Source: Pseudomonadota bacterium
Lineage (GTDB): Bacteria; Pseudomonadota; Gammaproteobacteria; Burkholderiales; Burkholderiaceae_C
Direction of reading: 5' to 3'
NCBI GenBank assembly: GCA_963205335.1
Contig: CAUJIM010000010.1
Location: 1-48,038 of the forward strand
DNA length: 48,038 bases
The notes under the pieces are model-generated. The model ran no database searches and was not told the DNA's origin. It saw only the letters and a list, made by a program, of their open reading frames with translations. Shown piece by piece: positions 24,322 through 33,910 of the stretch (within the stretch, counting starts at the first letter, position 1; the number at the start of each line of letters is the position of its first letter). A program made the translations under genes and the position numbers.

Positions 24322-25872
24322 TCAAACGACCGCGGCGTGCGGCAGCACGGCGAATACGCTGGTGGCGTGCGCGGCCAGCGGCGCCACCGGCCGGGTTTCG
24401 AGCCACAGGCGCTGCAGCAGGTTTTGCGCCACCTGCAGGCGGTAGCCGCTGCTGGCGCGCATGTCGGTCAGGGGGGCGTAGTCCTCGGCGAGCTGCCGCT
24501 GCGCCGCCTGCACCGCCTCCTGCGTCCAGGGCCGCCCCAGCAGCGCGGCCTCGGCCCTGGCCGCGCGCTTGACGGTGCCCGCCATGCCGCCGTAGGCTAG
24601 GCGCACGCTTTTGACCAGGTCGCCCTCGAGCCCGATGGCCATGCCGGCGCTGATCGCCGAGATGTCGCAGTCGAAGCGCTTGCTGATCTTGTAGCCGCGC
24701 ACCTGCTGGTCGAAGGCCGCCAGCGGCACGGTGATGGCCTGCACGAATTCGCCCTCCTGCAGGGCATTCTTCATGTAGTCCAGGTACAGGGCGGTGAGCG
24801 GCAGCGTGCGCACGGCGGCGCCCTGGCGCAGCTCGACCGAGGCGTCGAGCGCCATCAGGATGGGCGCCGAGTCGCCGATGGGCGAGCCGTTGGCCACGTT
24901 GCCGCCCATGGTGCCGGCGTGGCGTATCGGCAGCGAGGCGAAGCGCAGCCACACGTCCATCAGGCCGGGCGCGCGCTGCACCAGGGCGCGCCAGGCGTCT
25001 TCCAGCGGCGCGGCGGCGCCTATCCACAGGTGCTCGCCCCGCTGCTCGACGCGCCGCATCTCGGCCACGTTGCCGACGTAGATCAGGTCGCCCACGTCGC
25101 GGAACTGCTTGTTGACCCACAGGCCGATGTCGGTCGAGCCGGCGAGCAGCCGCGCCCCGGGCTTGGCCGCGCGGACCTCGGCCAGACCATCGAGCGTGCG
25201 CGGCGCGTGGAAGTGGTCGGTGCGCTGGCCCTGCGGCGTGGCGCGGGTGGCGCTGTAGTCGAGCGCGCTGGTGCGCGCGATGCTCCTGAGCGCCGCGGCC
25301 ACCGCCTGGCGATCCAGCCGCGCGGCGGGCAGGTCGTACATGCGCTGGCCCGCGTCCAGGATGGGCCGGTAGCCGGTGCAGCGGCACAGGTTGCCGGACA
25401 GGTCGTCGGCCAGCTGCTGGCGCGTGGGGCGGGTGTCGTGGTGCAGGTGCTGCTCGTAGTTGCCGAACAGCGTCATCACGATGCCCGGCGTGCAGAAGCC
25501 GCATTGCGAGCCGTGGCACTCGACCATGGCCTGCTGCGCCGGATGCAGCGCGGGTTTGCTGTCGCGGCCGGGGGGGGCGAGCGCCGCGAGGTCTTCGACG
25601 GTGAACAGCGCCTTGCCGTCGAGCGTGGGCAGGAACTGGATGCAGGCGTTGACGGAGCGCAGCTGCAGTTCGCCCTGCGCATCGAGCTCGCCCAGCACCA
25701 CGGTGCAGGCGCCGCAGTCGCCCTCGTTGCAGCCCTCCTTGGTGCCGGTCTGGCGGCGGTTCTCGCGCAGCCAGTCGAGCAGCGTGCGCGTGGTCTGCAC
25801 GCCGCCGACGTCGACGATGCCGCCACGGAAGTAGAAGCGGATGGGGGTCGTGGAGGATGTCGGTTCTGTCAT
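24322..25872 (-). CDS. xdhA: Xanthine dehydrogenase, iron-sulfur/FAD subunit
   Basis: 516 residues from ATG 25872 (MTEPTSSTT), which follows GGAGATC; the frame is open upstream but not coding-like. The N-terminal ferredoxin domain has GCNEGDCGACTVVLG for the first [2Fe-2S] cluster, and the next domain has CGFCTPG and CRCTGYRPI for the second. The FAD domain shows LLAGSTDIGLWV and GGNVANGSPIGDSAP. It passes electrons from the molybdenum site in XdhB to NAD+. First gene of the leftward purine cluster. Confidence 0.95.
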   Translation of the reverse strand: MTEPTSSTTPIRFYFRGGIVDVGGVQTTRTLLDWLRENRRQTGTKEGCNEGDCGACTVVLGELDAQGELQLRSVNACIQFLPTLDGKALFTVEDLAALAPPGRDSKPALHPAQQAMVECHGSQCGFCTPGIVMTLFGNYEQHLHHDTRPTRQQLADDLSGNLCRCTGYRPILDAGQRMYDLPAARLDRQAVAAALRSIARTSALDYSATRATPQGQRTDHFHAPRTLDGLAEVRAAKPGARLLAGSTDIGLWVNKQFRDVGDLIYVGNVAEMRRVEQRGEHLWIGAAAPLEDAWRALVQRAPGLMDVWLRFASLPIRHAGTMGGNVANGSPIGDSAPILMALDASVELRQGAAVRTLPLTALYLDYMKNALQEGEFVQAITVPLAAFDQQVRGYKISKRFDCDISAISAGMAIGLEGDLVKSVRLAYGGMAGTVKRAARAEAALLGRPWTQEAVQAAQRQLAEDYAPLTDMRASSGYRLQVAQNLLQRLWLETRPVAPLAAHATSVFAVLPHAAVV

Positions 25873-26081
25873 GAGGGATCTCCGTGGCGCGGCGGCGCAC
25901 GCACGCGCGCCGGCCGGGCGCCGCCTGCGCCTGCCGATGGTGCGGCTTTTCCGCAGGTCTCGCCATAGCCCGGGCACGATAGTGAACATATCGCGAAACC
26001 CATGACACGTGGGTTTACCCTGATGCAGATTCAATCACCGGGCAGCACGTCGGCCGATCCGTGCGTGCGCGGCGCGCGCGC
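25873..26081. other. Intergenic region upstream of xdhA
   Basis: About 210 bp without a gene. It holds the inverted repeat at 25996-26016 and an AT-richer stretch (25975-26035) likely to contain the xdhA promoter. The 3' end of the cupin gene faces in from the right; no terminator-like hairpin with a T-run was seen after it. Confidence 0.5.
25996..26016. promoter_or_regulatory. Inverted repeat upstream of xdhA
   Basis: Perfect 7-bp arms AAACCCA (25996-26002) and TGGGTTT (26010-26016) with a 7-base spacer, about 125 bp before the xdhA ATG. The spacing and position would suit a LysR-type or other dimeric regulator; the clustered LysR gene at 20888-21856 is the obvious candidate. Confidence 0.5.
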
Positions 26082-26420
26082 TCAGTTCGCGCCGGGGACC
26101 AGGCAGATCGTCAGCAGCAGCGACGCATCCGCCAGCGCGCGCAGGGCGTGCGGCGCCCTGGGCGCCAGGTGCAGCCAGTCGCCGGCGCGCAGCAGGTGCG
26201 GCGTGTCGCCCACCGTGAACTCCACCTCGCCCTCGATGCAATGCACCGTGAGCTCGCCGGGCGTGTCGTGCTGGCGCAGCTTCTCGCCGGCGCGCAGGAC
26301 GACGCGGATCACCTCGAGCTGCGCCGCCTTGATGATGGCGTGCGTGCGGGTTTCCGCGATGCGCCCGCCCAGCGGGCGCAGGCCGACGACTTCGGAGGAC
26401 AGGGCGTGGGGCAGGGCCAT
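26082..26420 (-). CDS. Small cupin-domain protein
   Basis: 112 residues forming a single cupin barrel: LRAGEKLRQHDTPGELTVHCIEGEVEF, recognised by the parts HDTPGELTVHCIEGEVEF and then LRAGDWLHLAPRAPHAL. Histidines of motif 1 (RQHxxxGE-like: QHDTPGELTVH) and motif 2 (PHAL) could hold a metal. Such short cupins are of unknown role in many proteobacteria. It lies 19 bp after the stop of amiC in the same direction and may be the last gene of tsaE-amiC-cupin. Confidence 0.75.
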   Translation of the reverse strand: MALPHALSSEVVGLRPLGGRIAETRTHAIIKAAQLEVIRVVLRAGEKLRQHDTPGELTVHCIEGEVEFTVGDTPHLLRAGDWLHLAPRAPHALRALADASLLLTICLVPGAN

Positions 26421-26439
26421 GCGGGGACTCCGGCCGCGG

Positions 26440-27822
26440 TCACACCGCGCGGCTGCGCGCCAGCGGCGGGTTCTTGGCGAAGTAGCGTTCGATGCCGCGC
26501 ATCAGCGCGTCGGCCAGTTGCTGCTGGTAGGCGGCGCTGCGCAGGCGCGTCTCTTCGTCGGGGTTGCTGATGAAGGCGGTCTCGACCAGCACGCTCGGGA
26601 TGTCGGGTGCCTTGAGCACGGCAAAGCCTGCCTGCTCGACGCGCGGCTTGTGCAGCCTGGCCATGGCGCCGATCTCGCCGAGCAGCACGCCGCCGAGCTT
26701 GAGGCTGTCGTTGATCTGCGCGGTGGTGCTCATGTCGATCAGCGCGCGCTGCACGTGCTGGTCTTGCGCGCGCACGTTCAGGCCGCCCACCAGGTCGGCC
26801 TGGTTTTCCTTGTTGGCCAGCCAGCGCGCCGCCGAGCTGGACGCGCCGCCTTCGCTCAGGGCGAAGACGCTGGCGCCGCGCGCGTCGGGCGAGCTGAAGG
26901 CGTCGGCGTGGATCGAGACGAACAGGTCGGCCTGCACGCGCCGCGCCTTGGCCACGCGGGTGGCGAGCGGCACGAAGAAGTCGGCGTCGCGCGTGAGAAA
27001 GGCGCGCATGGGGTTGCCGCCGACCGTGGTCGCGTTGATGCGGTCGCGCAGCAGGTGGGCGACCTTCAGGACCACGTCCTTCTCGCGCGTGCCGCGGGGG
27101 CCGATGGCGCCGGGGTCTTCGCCGCCGTGGCCGGGATCGAGCGCGACGATGATGATGCGGTCGGTGCCGCGCGCGGCGGGGGCCGCGGGGGCGCTGGCGG
27201 CCTTGGCGGGTACGGCGGGCGCAGCGGGTGCCGGCGCGTCGTCGCCGCCTTGCGTGCGGCGGGCGATGAGCTCGCCCAGCGGGTCGCCCGCGGGGCCTGG
27301 CGCGGGGGCCGGCGTGGGTGTCGGCGTCGGCGGCGTGGCGCCCGTGCGCTCGGCGATCAGCAGGGCCAGCGGGTCGGGCGCCTCGGCGGGGTAGAGGTCG
27401 AGCACCAGGCGGTTCTGGTAGGCGGCCACGGGGGGCAGCGAGAAGACCTGCGGGCGCGCGTCGTGCTTGAGGTCGAGCACCAGGCGCACCACGCCCGGCT
27501 GGTTCTGCCCGATGCGGATCGCGGCGATGTTGGGGTCGTCGGGCCTGATCTTGCCGACCAGCTCGCGCAGCTGCGGGTTCAGGTCGATGCCCTCGATGTC
27601 GACCGCCAGGCGCGGCGGCGTGGGCACGAAAACCTGCCTGGTGGCGAGCGGGCGGTCGGATTCGATCGTCACGCGCGAATAGTCTTGCGCCGGCCAGACG
27701 CGCACCGCGACGATGGTGGCGCCGCGCGCGATCTGCTGCGCGCCCAGCAGCAGCGCCAGGGTGCCGCCTCGCAGCAGGCTGCGGCGGCGGGACGAGAAAC
27801 GGTCGGGATCGCTCAGGGTCAT
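26440..27822 (-). CDS. amiC: N-acetylmuramoyl-L-alanine amidase AmiC
   Basis: 460 residues from ATG 27822, which overlaps the tsaE stop as ATGA. The N-terminus has a twin-arginine signal (SSRRRSLLRGG then a hydrophobic stretch). An AMIN domain (about 40-150) targets the septum, a Pro/Ala-rich linker follows, and the Amidase_3 domain spans about 225-450. Zinc and catalytic residues are visible in DPGHGGEDPG (His), GTREKDV (Glu), SIHADAF (His) and LVETAFISNPDEE (Glu). It cleaves the stem peptide from N-acetylmuramic acid during daughter-cell separation, under EnvC/NlpD-type activation. Confidence 0.92.
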   Translation of the reverse strand: MTLSDPDRFSSRRRSLLRGGTLALLLGAQQIARGATIVAVRVWPAQDYSRVTIESDRPLATRQVFVPTPPRLAVDIEGIDLNPQLRELVGKIRPDDPNIAAIRIGQNQPGVVRLVLDLKHDARPQVFSLPPVAAYQNRLVLDLYPAEAPDPLALLIAERTGATPPTPTPTPAPAPGPAGDPLGELIARRTQGGDDAPAPAAPAVPAKAASAPAAPAARGTDRIIIVALDPGHGGEDPGAIGPRGTREKDVVLKVAHLLRDRINATTVGGNPMRAFLTRDADFFVPLATRVAKARRVQADLFVSIHADAFSSPDARGASVFALSEGGASSSAARWLANKENQADLVGGLNVRAQDQHVQRALIDMSTTAQINDSLKLGGVLLGEIGAMARLHKPRVEQAGFAVLKAPDIPSVLVETAFISNPDEETRLRSAAYQQQLADALMRGIERYFAKNPPLARSRAV

Positions 27823-28373
27823 CACGGGCAAAGCTGGTGCAGCAGGCTTTGGCCGCGCGCGGTCCCGGCCTGCAGCGTCACGCGTCGGGCGCCATCATCC
27901 TCTGCTTCAATGTAAATAGCAAGGTCCGCCGTCGGGAGCTGCGCGGCGGCGTTCTGCGGCCATTCGGCCAGCTTGAGGCCGGGGCTGGCGAAGAGGTCGC
28001 GAAAGCCCGCGTCCTCCCACTCGCGCGGGTCGCCGAAGCGGTAGAAGTCGAAGTGCCAGATGGCGAGCGCGCCGGCGGTGTACGGCTCGACCACCGCGTA
28101 GGTCGGGCTCTTGATGCGCCCGGTGACGCCGAGCGCGCGCAGCAGGTGGCGCACCAGCGTGGTCTTGCCCGCGCCCAGGTCGCCGTGCAGCGCGATGAAG
28201 GCGTCGGCCAGCTCCGGGGCGCGCGCCAGGCGCGCGGCGAAGCGCTCGGTATCGAGCTCGCTCGGCCAGCGCAGCGTGCGGGATGGTCCGGCGCCGCCTT
28301 CTGGGCGCGTTCCTACAATCGGGCGATGGTCGATGGCGGTCAATGGGTCTCGCGGATACGCGCTTGGGCACAT
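27822..28373 (-). CDS. tsaE: tRNA threonylcarbamoyladenosine biosynthesis ATPase TsaE
   Basis: The core shows the family Walker A GDLGAGKTTLVRHLLRALG, then KSPTYAVVEPY and HFDFYRF. It partners TsaB and TsaD in making t6A37 on ANN-decoding tRNAs. The start is unclear: homology begins near RTLRWPSELD (about 28290), where no ATG, GTG or TTG is in frame. The nearest are TTG 28343 and ATG 28373 (183 residues, used here), and both lie inside the divergent queG. An ATT at about 28315 is another possibility. The stop overlaps the amiC ATG. Confidence 0.85.
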   Translation of the reverse strand: MCPSAYPRDPLTAIDHRPIVGTRPEGGAGPSRTLRWPSELDTERFAARLARAPELADAFIALHGDLGAGKTTLVRHLLRALGVTGRIKSPTYAVVEPYTAGALAIWHFDFYRFGDPREWEDAGFRDLFASPGLKLAEWPQNAAAQLPTADLAIYIEAEDDGARRVTLQAGTARGQSLLHQLCP

Positions 28374-29408
28374 GAGCTGGGATTTTCCCAAATTGGCGTG
28401 TCGGGGGTGGACCTGTCGTCGGCCGAGCCGGATTTTCTCGACTGGCTCGCCAGGGGCTACCACGGCGACCTGCACTACATGCACAAGCATGGCAGCAAGC
28501 GCACGCGCCCGGCCGAGCTGGTGCCGGGCACGCTCAGCGTGATCACCGCGCGCATGAACTACCTCGCGCGCGAGACGCCGCCCGACTGGCAGGCGCGGGA
28601 GCGCGCGCGCCTGGAGCGCCCGGGCGAGGGCGTGGTCTCGCTCTACGCCCGTGGGCGCGACTACCACAAGGTGGTGCGCTCGCGCCTACAAAAGCTCTGC
28701 GACCGCATCGCGGGCGAGATCGGGCCGTTCGGCCACCGCGCGTTCTGCGATTCCGCGCCGGTGCTGGAAAAGGCGCTCGCCAGCCGCAGCGGCCAGGGCT
28801 GGCAGGGCAGGCATTCGCTGATCCTGGCGCGCGACGCGGGCTCGGCCTTCTTCCTGGGCGAGATCTACGTCGACGTCGCGCTGCCGCCCACCGCACCGGT
28901 CACCGACCACTGCGGCACCTGCACCGCCTGCATCGACGTGTGCCCGACGCAGGCCATCGTCGCGCCCGGCGTGGTCGATGCGCGCCGCTGCATCTCCTAC
29001 CTCACGATCGAAAACCACGGGCCGATCCCCGAGGCACTGCGCCCGCTGATGGGCAACCACGTCTACGGCTGCGACGACTGCCAGACCATCTGTCCGTGGA
29101 ACAAGTACGCGCAGAGGAGCGCACTGCCGGATTTCGACGAGCGCTCGCCGCTCGTCGGCCGGCAGCTCGTCGACCTGTTCGCCTGGGACGAAGCCACCTT
29201 CCTCGAGCGCACCGAGGGCGGGCCCATCCGCCGCATCGACCATGCGCGCTGGCTTCGCAACGTGGCCGTGGCGCTGGGCAATGCGCTGCGCCAGGCGAGC
29301 GGCGGCGAGGCCGGGGCGATACGGGCGGCGTTGCGTGCGCGGCTCGGTCACCCGAGCGCGCTGGTGCGGGAGCACGTCATCTGGGCTTTGAAACAAAATC
29401 CGGGCTGA
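28326..29408 (+). CDS. queG: Epoxyqueuosine reductase QueG
   Basis: 360 residues from ATG 28326 (MVDGGQWVSRIRAW). The corrinoid-binding N-terminal part has GYHGDLHYM and the DSAPVLEKALASRSG motif with the conserved Asp. Two [4Fe-4S] sites follow: CGTCTACIDVCP and CDDCQTICPWN. It reduces epoxyqueuosine to queuosine in tRNA wobble positions, the last step of the pathway. The last residues (LKQNPG) and stop are read from the interspersed repeat copy at 29388. No ribosome site precedes the ATG; a TACAAT hexamer ends 6 bases before it. Confidence 0.93.
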   Translation: MVDGGQWVSRIRAWAHELGFSQIGVSGVDLSSAEPDFLDWLARGYHGDLHYMHKHGSKRTRPAELVPGTLSVITARMNYLARETPPDWQARERARLERPGEGVVSLYARGRDYHKVVRSRLQKLCDRIAGEIGPFGHRAFCDSAPVLEKALASRSGQGWQGRHSLILARDAGSAFFLGEIYVDVALPPTAPVTDHCGTCTACIDVCPTQAIVAPGVVDARRCISYLTIENHGPIPEALRPLMGNHVYGCDDCQTICPWNKYAQRSALPDFDERSPLVGRQLVDLFAWDEATFLERTEGGPIRRIDHARWLRNVAVALGNALRQASGGEAGAIRAALRARLGHPSALVREHVIWALKQNPG

Positions 29409-29445
29409 GCGCTTATCTGTCAAGCGCCAGCAGCTATCGTTTCAG
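29388..29445 (+). repeat. Interspersed repeat between queG and the AEC permease gene
   Basis: TTTGAAACAAAATCCGGGCT, then GAGCGCTTATCTGTCAAGCG and CCAGCAGCTATCGTTTCAGG. It supplies the stop codon of rightward queG (29406-29408) and that of the leftward permease gene (29444-29442), filling the whole 33-bp space between these convergent genes. AGCGCTT...AAGCGC could form a small shared hairpin. Confidence 0.65.
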
Positions 29446-30347
29446 GAGAGAAGGCCGAGCGCCAGCGGCAGGCTGGCGAGCGCCGCGATGTGCGACAGCG
29501 TGATCAGCCCCGCCACGTAGGGCCCGCGGTAGCCCATCTCCACCGCGAGCACATAGCAGCTCGACGCCGTGGGCAGCGCGGCGAAGGCCAGCAGCACGGT
29601 GGTCTGCACGGCCTCCAGCCCCAGCAGGCGGGCGAGCAGCCAGGCCCACAGCGGCATCAGCACGTGGCGGATGGCGAGCAGCGCCGCCGAGAGCGCGCGG
29701 CTGGTCTGCAGCGAGCCCCACTGCATGCCCGCGCCCACGGCCATCAGGCCCAGCGGCACCGCGGTCGCGCCCACGCGCTGCAGCGAGGGCGTGAGCCAGG
29801 CCGGGAGCCGGAGCCCCATGAGGTTGAACGCGAGGCCGCAGACGGTGGCGATGATCAGCGGGTTGCGCGCCAGCTCCTTGAGCACGTGGCTGTCGTTGTG
29901 CCGCGCCATCGGCCAGACCGCCGCGACGTTGATCAGCGGCACGCACACGCCGATCAGGATGGCGACCGCCTGCGAGCCCGCCTCGCCCGCCACGCGCGCG
30001 GCCAGCGCCAGCGCGATGTAGGAGTTGAAGCGAAACGCCACCTGCGCCGCGCCGGCGTGGTCGCGCGCATCGACGTGGCGGCCCAGCAGCGGCAGGCGGG
30101 GAAGGAGCCACGCGAGCGCGACGCCGCCCAGGCTGAGCAGCAGGCCCGCGGCGATCAGGCTGGACGCCGCGCCCACGTCGATCGGGCTCTTGACGATGGA
30201 GAGGAACAGCAGGATGGGAAAGAGCAGGTAATAGACCAGCCGCTCGACCGGCCCCCAGATGCCGCGGTCCAGCGGCGTGAAGCGGCACACCAGCCAGCCG
30301 GCGAGGATCAGCGAGAAGTCCGGCAGCAGCAGCGCGGCGTAGTTCAT
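29442..30347 (-). CDS. AEC-family (auxin efflux carrier) permease
   Basis: 301 residues with about ten hydrophobic segments and the AEC hallmarks: an N-terminal FSLILAGWLVCR, an internal NPLIIATVCGLAFN and the PLGLMAVGAGM loop in the second half, plus CYVLAVEMG. AEC transporters move organic acids or amino acids, often as exporters or uniporters (for example malate or malonate). The ATG overlaps the stop of the DUF1850 gene, tying it to the TRAP operon. Substrate unknown. Confidence 0.88.
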   Translation of the reverse strand: MNYAALLLPDFSLILAGWLVCRFTPLDRGIWGPVERLVYYLLFPILLFLSIVKSPIDVGAASSLIAAGLLLSLGGVALAWLLPRLPLLGRHVDARDHAGAAQVAFRFNSYIALALAARVAGEAGSQAVAILIGVCVPLINVAAVWPMARHNDSHVLKELARNPLIIATVCGLAFNLMGLRLPAWLTPSLQRVGATAVPLGLMAVGAGMQWGSLQTSRALSAALLAIRHVLMPLWAWLLARLLGLEAVQTTVLLAFAALPTASSCYVLAVEMGYRGPYVAGLITLSHIAALASLPLALGLLS

Positions 30348-30736
30348 CGGGCGCAGGGGGACAGCAGGGTGATGCCGTGGTCCGACGGCAGGTAGTGGTT
30401 CATCCTCTCGCACCGGCCGTCGACGCAGAGGTCGAAGTCGGCGGTGAACTCCGAGCGTGTGAGGCGCAGCGGCGTAGCGGGCCGGGGGTCGGGCTGGTAG
30501 ACGTACCAGCCGTCCACCAGGCGCGCATCGGGCGGCGGCTCCATGCCCGCGGCCGAGCCGCGGATGCGCGCGGCCGTGAGGTGCAGGCGCGGCGTGCTGC
30601 CCGCCTGCACCGCGTAGTCTTCCTCCCAGCGCTGCTTCTCGATCGAGTGCGTCCAGGCCAGCGTGAAGCGCGTGGCCGGCACGAAGACGGGCGCGGCGTG
30701 CGCGGCGGCGAGCGCGAGGCAGATGCCCAGGATCAC
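30344..30736 (-). CDS. DUF1850 protein
   Basis: 130 residues starting with GTG 30736, 4 bp after the TRAP permease stop. It has an N-terminal hydrophobic signal (GICLALAAAHA) and the conserved FTLAWTHSIEKQRWEEDY motif, where the WxHSVE-type segment defines DUF1850. The family is commonly found beside TAXI-type TRAP transporters and is probably a periplasmic accessory factor; its biochemical role is unknown. Confidence 0.85.
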   Translation of the reverse strand: MILGICLALAAAHAAPVFVPATRFTLAWTHSIEKQRWEEDYAVQAGSTPRLHLTAARIRGSAAGMEPPPDARLVDGWYVYQPDPRPATPLRLTRSEFTADFDLCVDGRCERMNHYLPSDHGITLLSPCAR

Positions 30737-30740
30737 GCCA

Positions 30741-32771
<2,031 letters not shown>

Positions 32772-32789
32772 GGCAGGCACCGGGAAGTC

Positions 32790-32812
32790 AAAAAAAGGCC
32801 CCGTGCGGGGCC
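32790..32812 (-). terminator. Intrinsic terminator between TRAP receptor and permease
   Basis: Read leftwards, GGCCCC (32812-32807), loop GCAC and GGGGCC (32802-32797) are followed by seven T (32796-32790). It lies 20 bp past the receptor stop and 19 bp before the permease start. As both genes point the same way, it is likely a partial terminator that sets a high receptor-to-permease ratio. Confidence 0.85.
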
Positions 32813-32831
32813 ATGCGAGTGAAGGGCGAGG

Positions 32832-33788
32832 CTATTTGATCAGCCCGACTTCCTTGTAGTAGCGCTCGGCGCCCGGGTGCAGCGGCACCGGCATGCCCTT
32901 GAGGGCGTTCTCCAGCTTGATCGCCTTGGCGGCGTTGTGCGCGGCGTAGAGCGTGTCCAGGTTGGCGTAGAGCTGCTTGGCCATCTGGTAGGCCAGCTCG
33001 TCCGGGACGCCCGAATGCGTCACGAGGAAGTTGGGGATCGCGGCGGTGGGCACGTCCTCGGTCTGGCCGGTGTAGGTGTTGGCCGGGATGGTGGTGGTCT
33101 GGTAGGCCGGGTCGCCCACCTTGGCCACCACGTCGGCGGGCACGGGCACCACGACGATCTTCACCGAGGTGGCCAGGTCGCGGATCGAGGCCACGCCCAG
33201 GCCCGCGGACTGCAGCGTCGCGTCGAGCTGGCGGTTCTTGATCAGCTCGACCGATTCGCCGAACGGCAGGTACTCCACCTTGCCCAGGTCCTGGTAGGTG
33301 ATGCCGGCGGCCTTGAGGATGGCGCGGGCATTGAGCTCGGTGCCCGAGCGCGCGGCGCCGACCGACAGGCGCTTGCCCTTCAGGTCGGCCAGCGTCCTGA
33401 TGCCCGAATCGGCGCTGGCGACGATCTGGATCACGTTGTTGTAGGTGGCCGAGAGGCCGCGCAGCTTGTCCAGCTTCTTGGCGAAGCCCGCGTCGGCGTC
33501 GCCCTTCCAGGCGTCGGACAGCGCGTCGCCCAGCGTGAAGGCGAGCTCGCCGCGCCCGGCCTGCAGCAGGTTCAGGTTCTCGGCCGAGGCCTTGGTCACC
33601 TGCGCGGTGGCGCGGGCGTTGGGAATGGTCTTGCCGTAGATCTGCGCCAGTGTCACGCCCAGCGGGTAGTACACGCCGCTCTGGCCGCCGGTGAGCACGT
33701 TGACGAAGGTCTGTTGGGCCATGGCGCTCGTGGCCATGAGGGCGGCGCCAAGGCCGAGGCTGCAGCAAAGCGTGCGGATCCAGCGCAT
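32832..33788 (-). CDS. TAXI-family TRAP substrate-binding protein
   Basis: 318 residues with a Sec signal peptide (cleavage after TSAMA, about residue 24). The start of the mature protein shows the family pattern VLTGGQSGVYYPLGVTLAQIY; GGxSGVYYPLG is diagnostic. Other conserved parts are LAFTLGDALSDAW and LSVGAARSGTELNARAIL. It binds the substrate in the periplasm and delivers it to the fused permease encoded downstream. TAXI ligands are commonly glutamate, 2-oxoglutarate or aromatic acids; this one is unknown. Confidence 0.92.
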   Translation of the reverse strand: MRWIRTLCCSLGLGAALMATSAMAQQTFVNVLTGGQSGVYYPLGVTLAQIYGKTIPNARATAQVTKASAENLNLLQAGRGELAFTLGDALSDAWKGDADAGFAKKLDKLRGLSATYNNVIQIVASADSGIRTLADLKGKRLSVGAARSGTELNARAILKAAGITYQDLGKVEYLPFGESVELIKNRQLDATLQSAGLGVASIRDLATSVKIVVVPVPADVVAKVGDPAYQTTTIPANTYTGQTEDVPTAAIPNFLVTHSGVPDELAYQMAKQLYANLDTLYAAHNAAKAIKLENALKGMPVPLHPGAERYYKEVGLIK

Positions 33789-33910
33789 GAGGTTCTCCTG
33801 TGTGGTGGCATATGGGGAAGCGGGCAGAATAGCGCAAGCACGCGTGTTTTCATCGCCCGCCACCCCGATGCGCGGCAGGGATTACCCTGAAGCCGTCCCT
33901 CCCAGAGCCC

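Noticed and set aside
21838-24600. 920-codon plus-strand open frame over xdhB
   Set aside because: Antisense shadow of xdhB; no recognisable motifs and no start signal.
27890-27930. Possible further copy of the interspersed repeat in tsaE (near the CTTCAATGTAAATAGCAAGG stretch)
   Set aside because: Only the outer AT-rich end resembles other copies; the AGCGCTTG/AGCAGCTATC core is missing.
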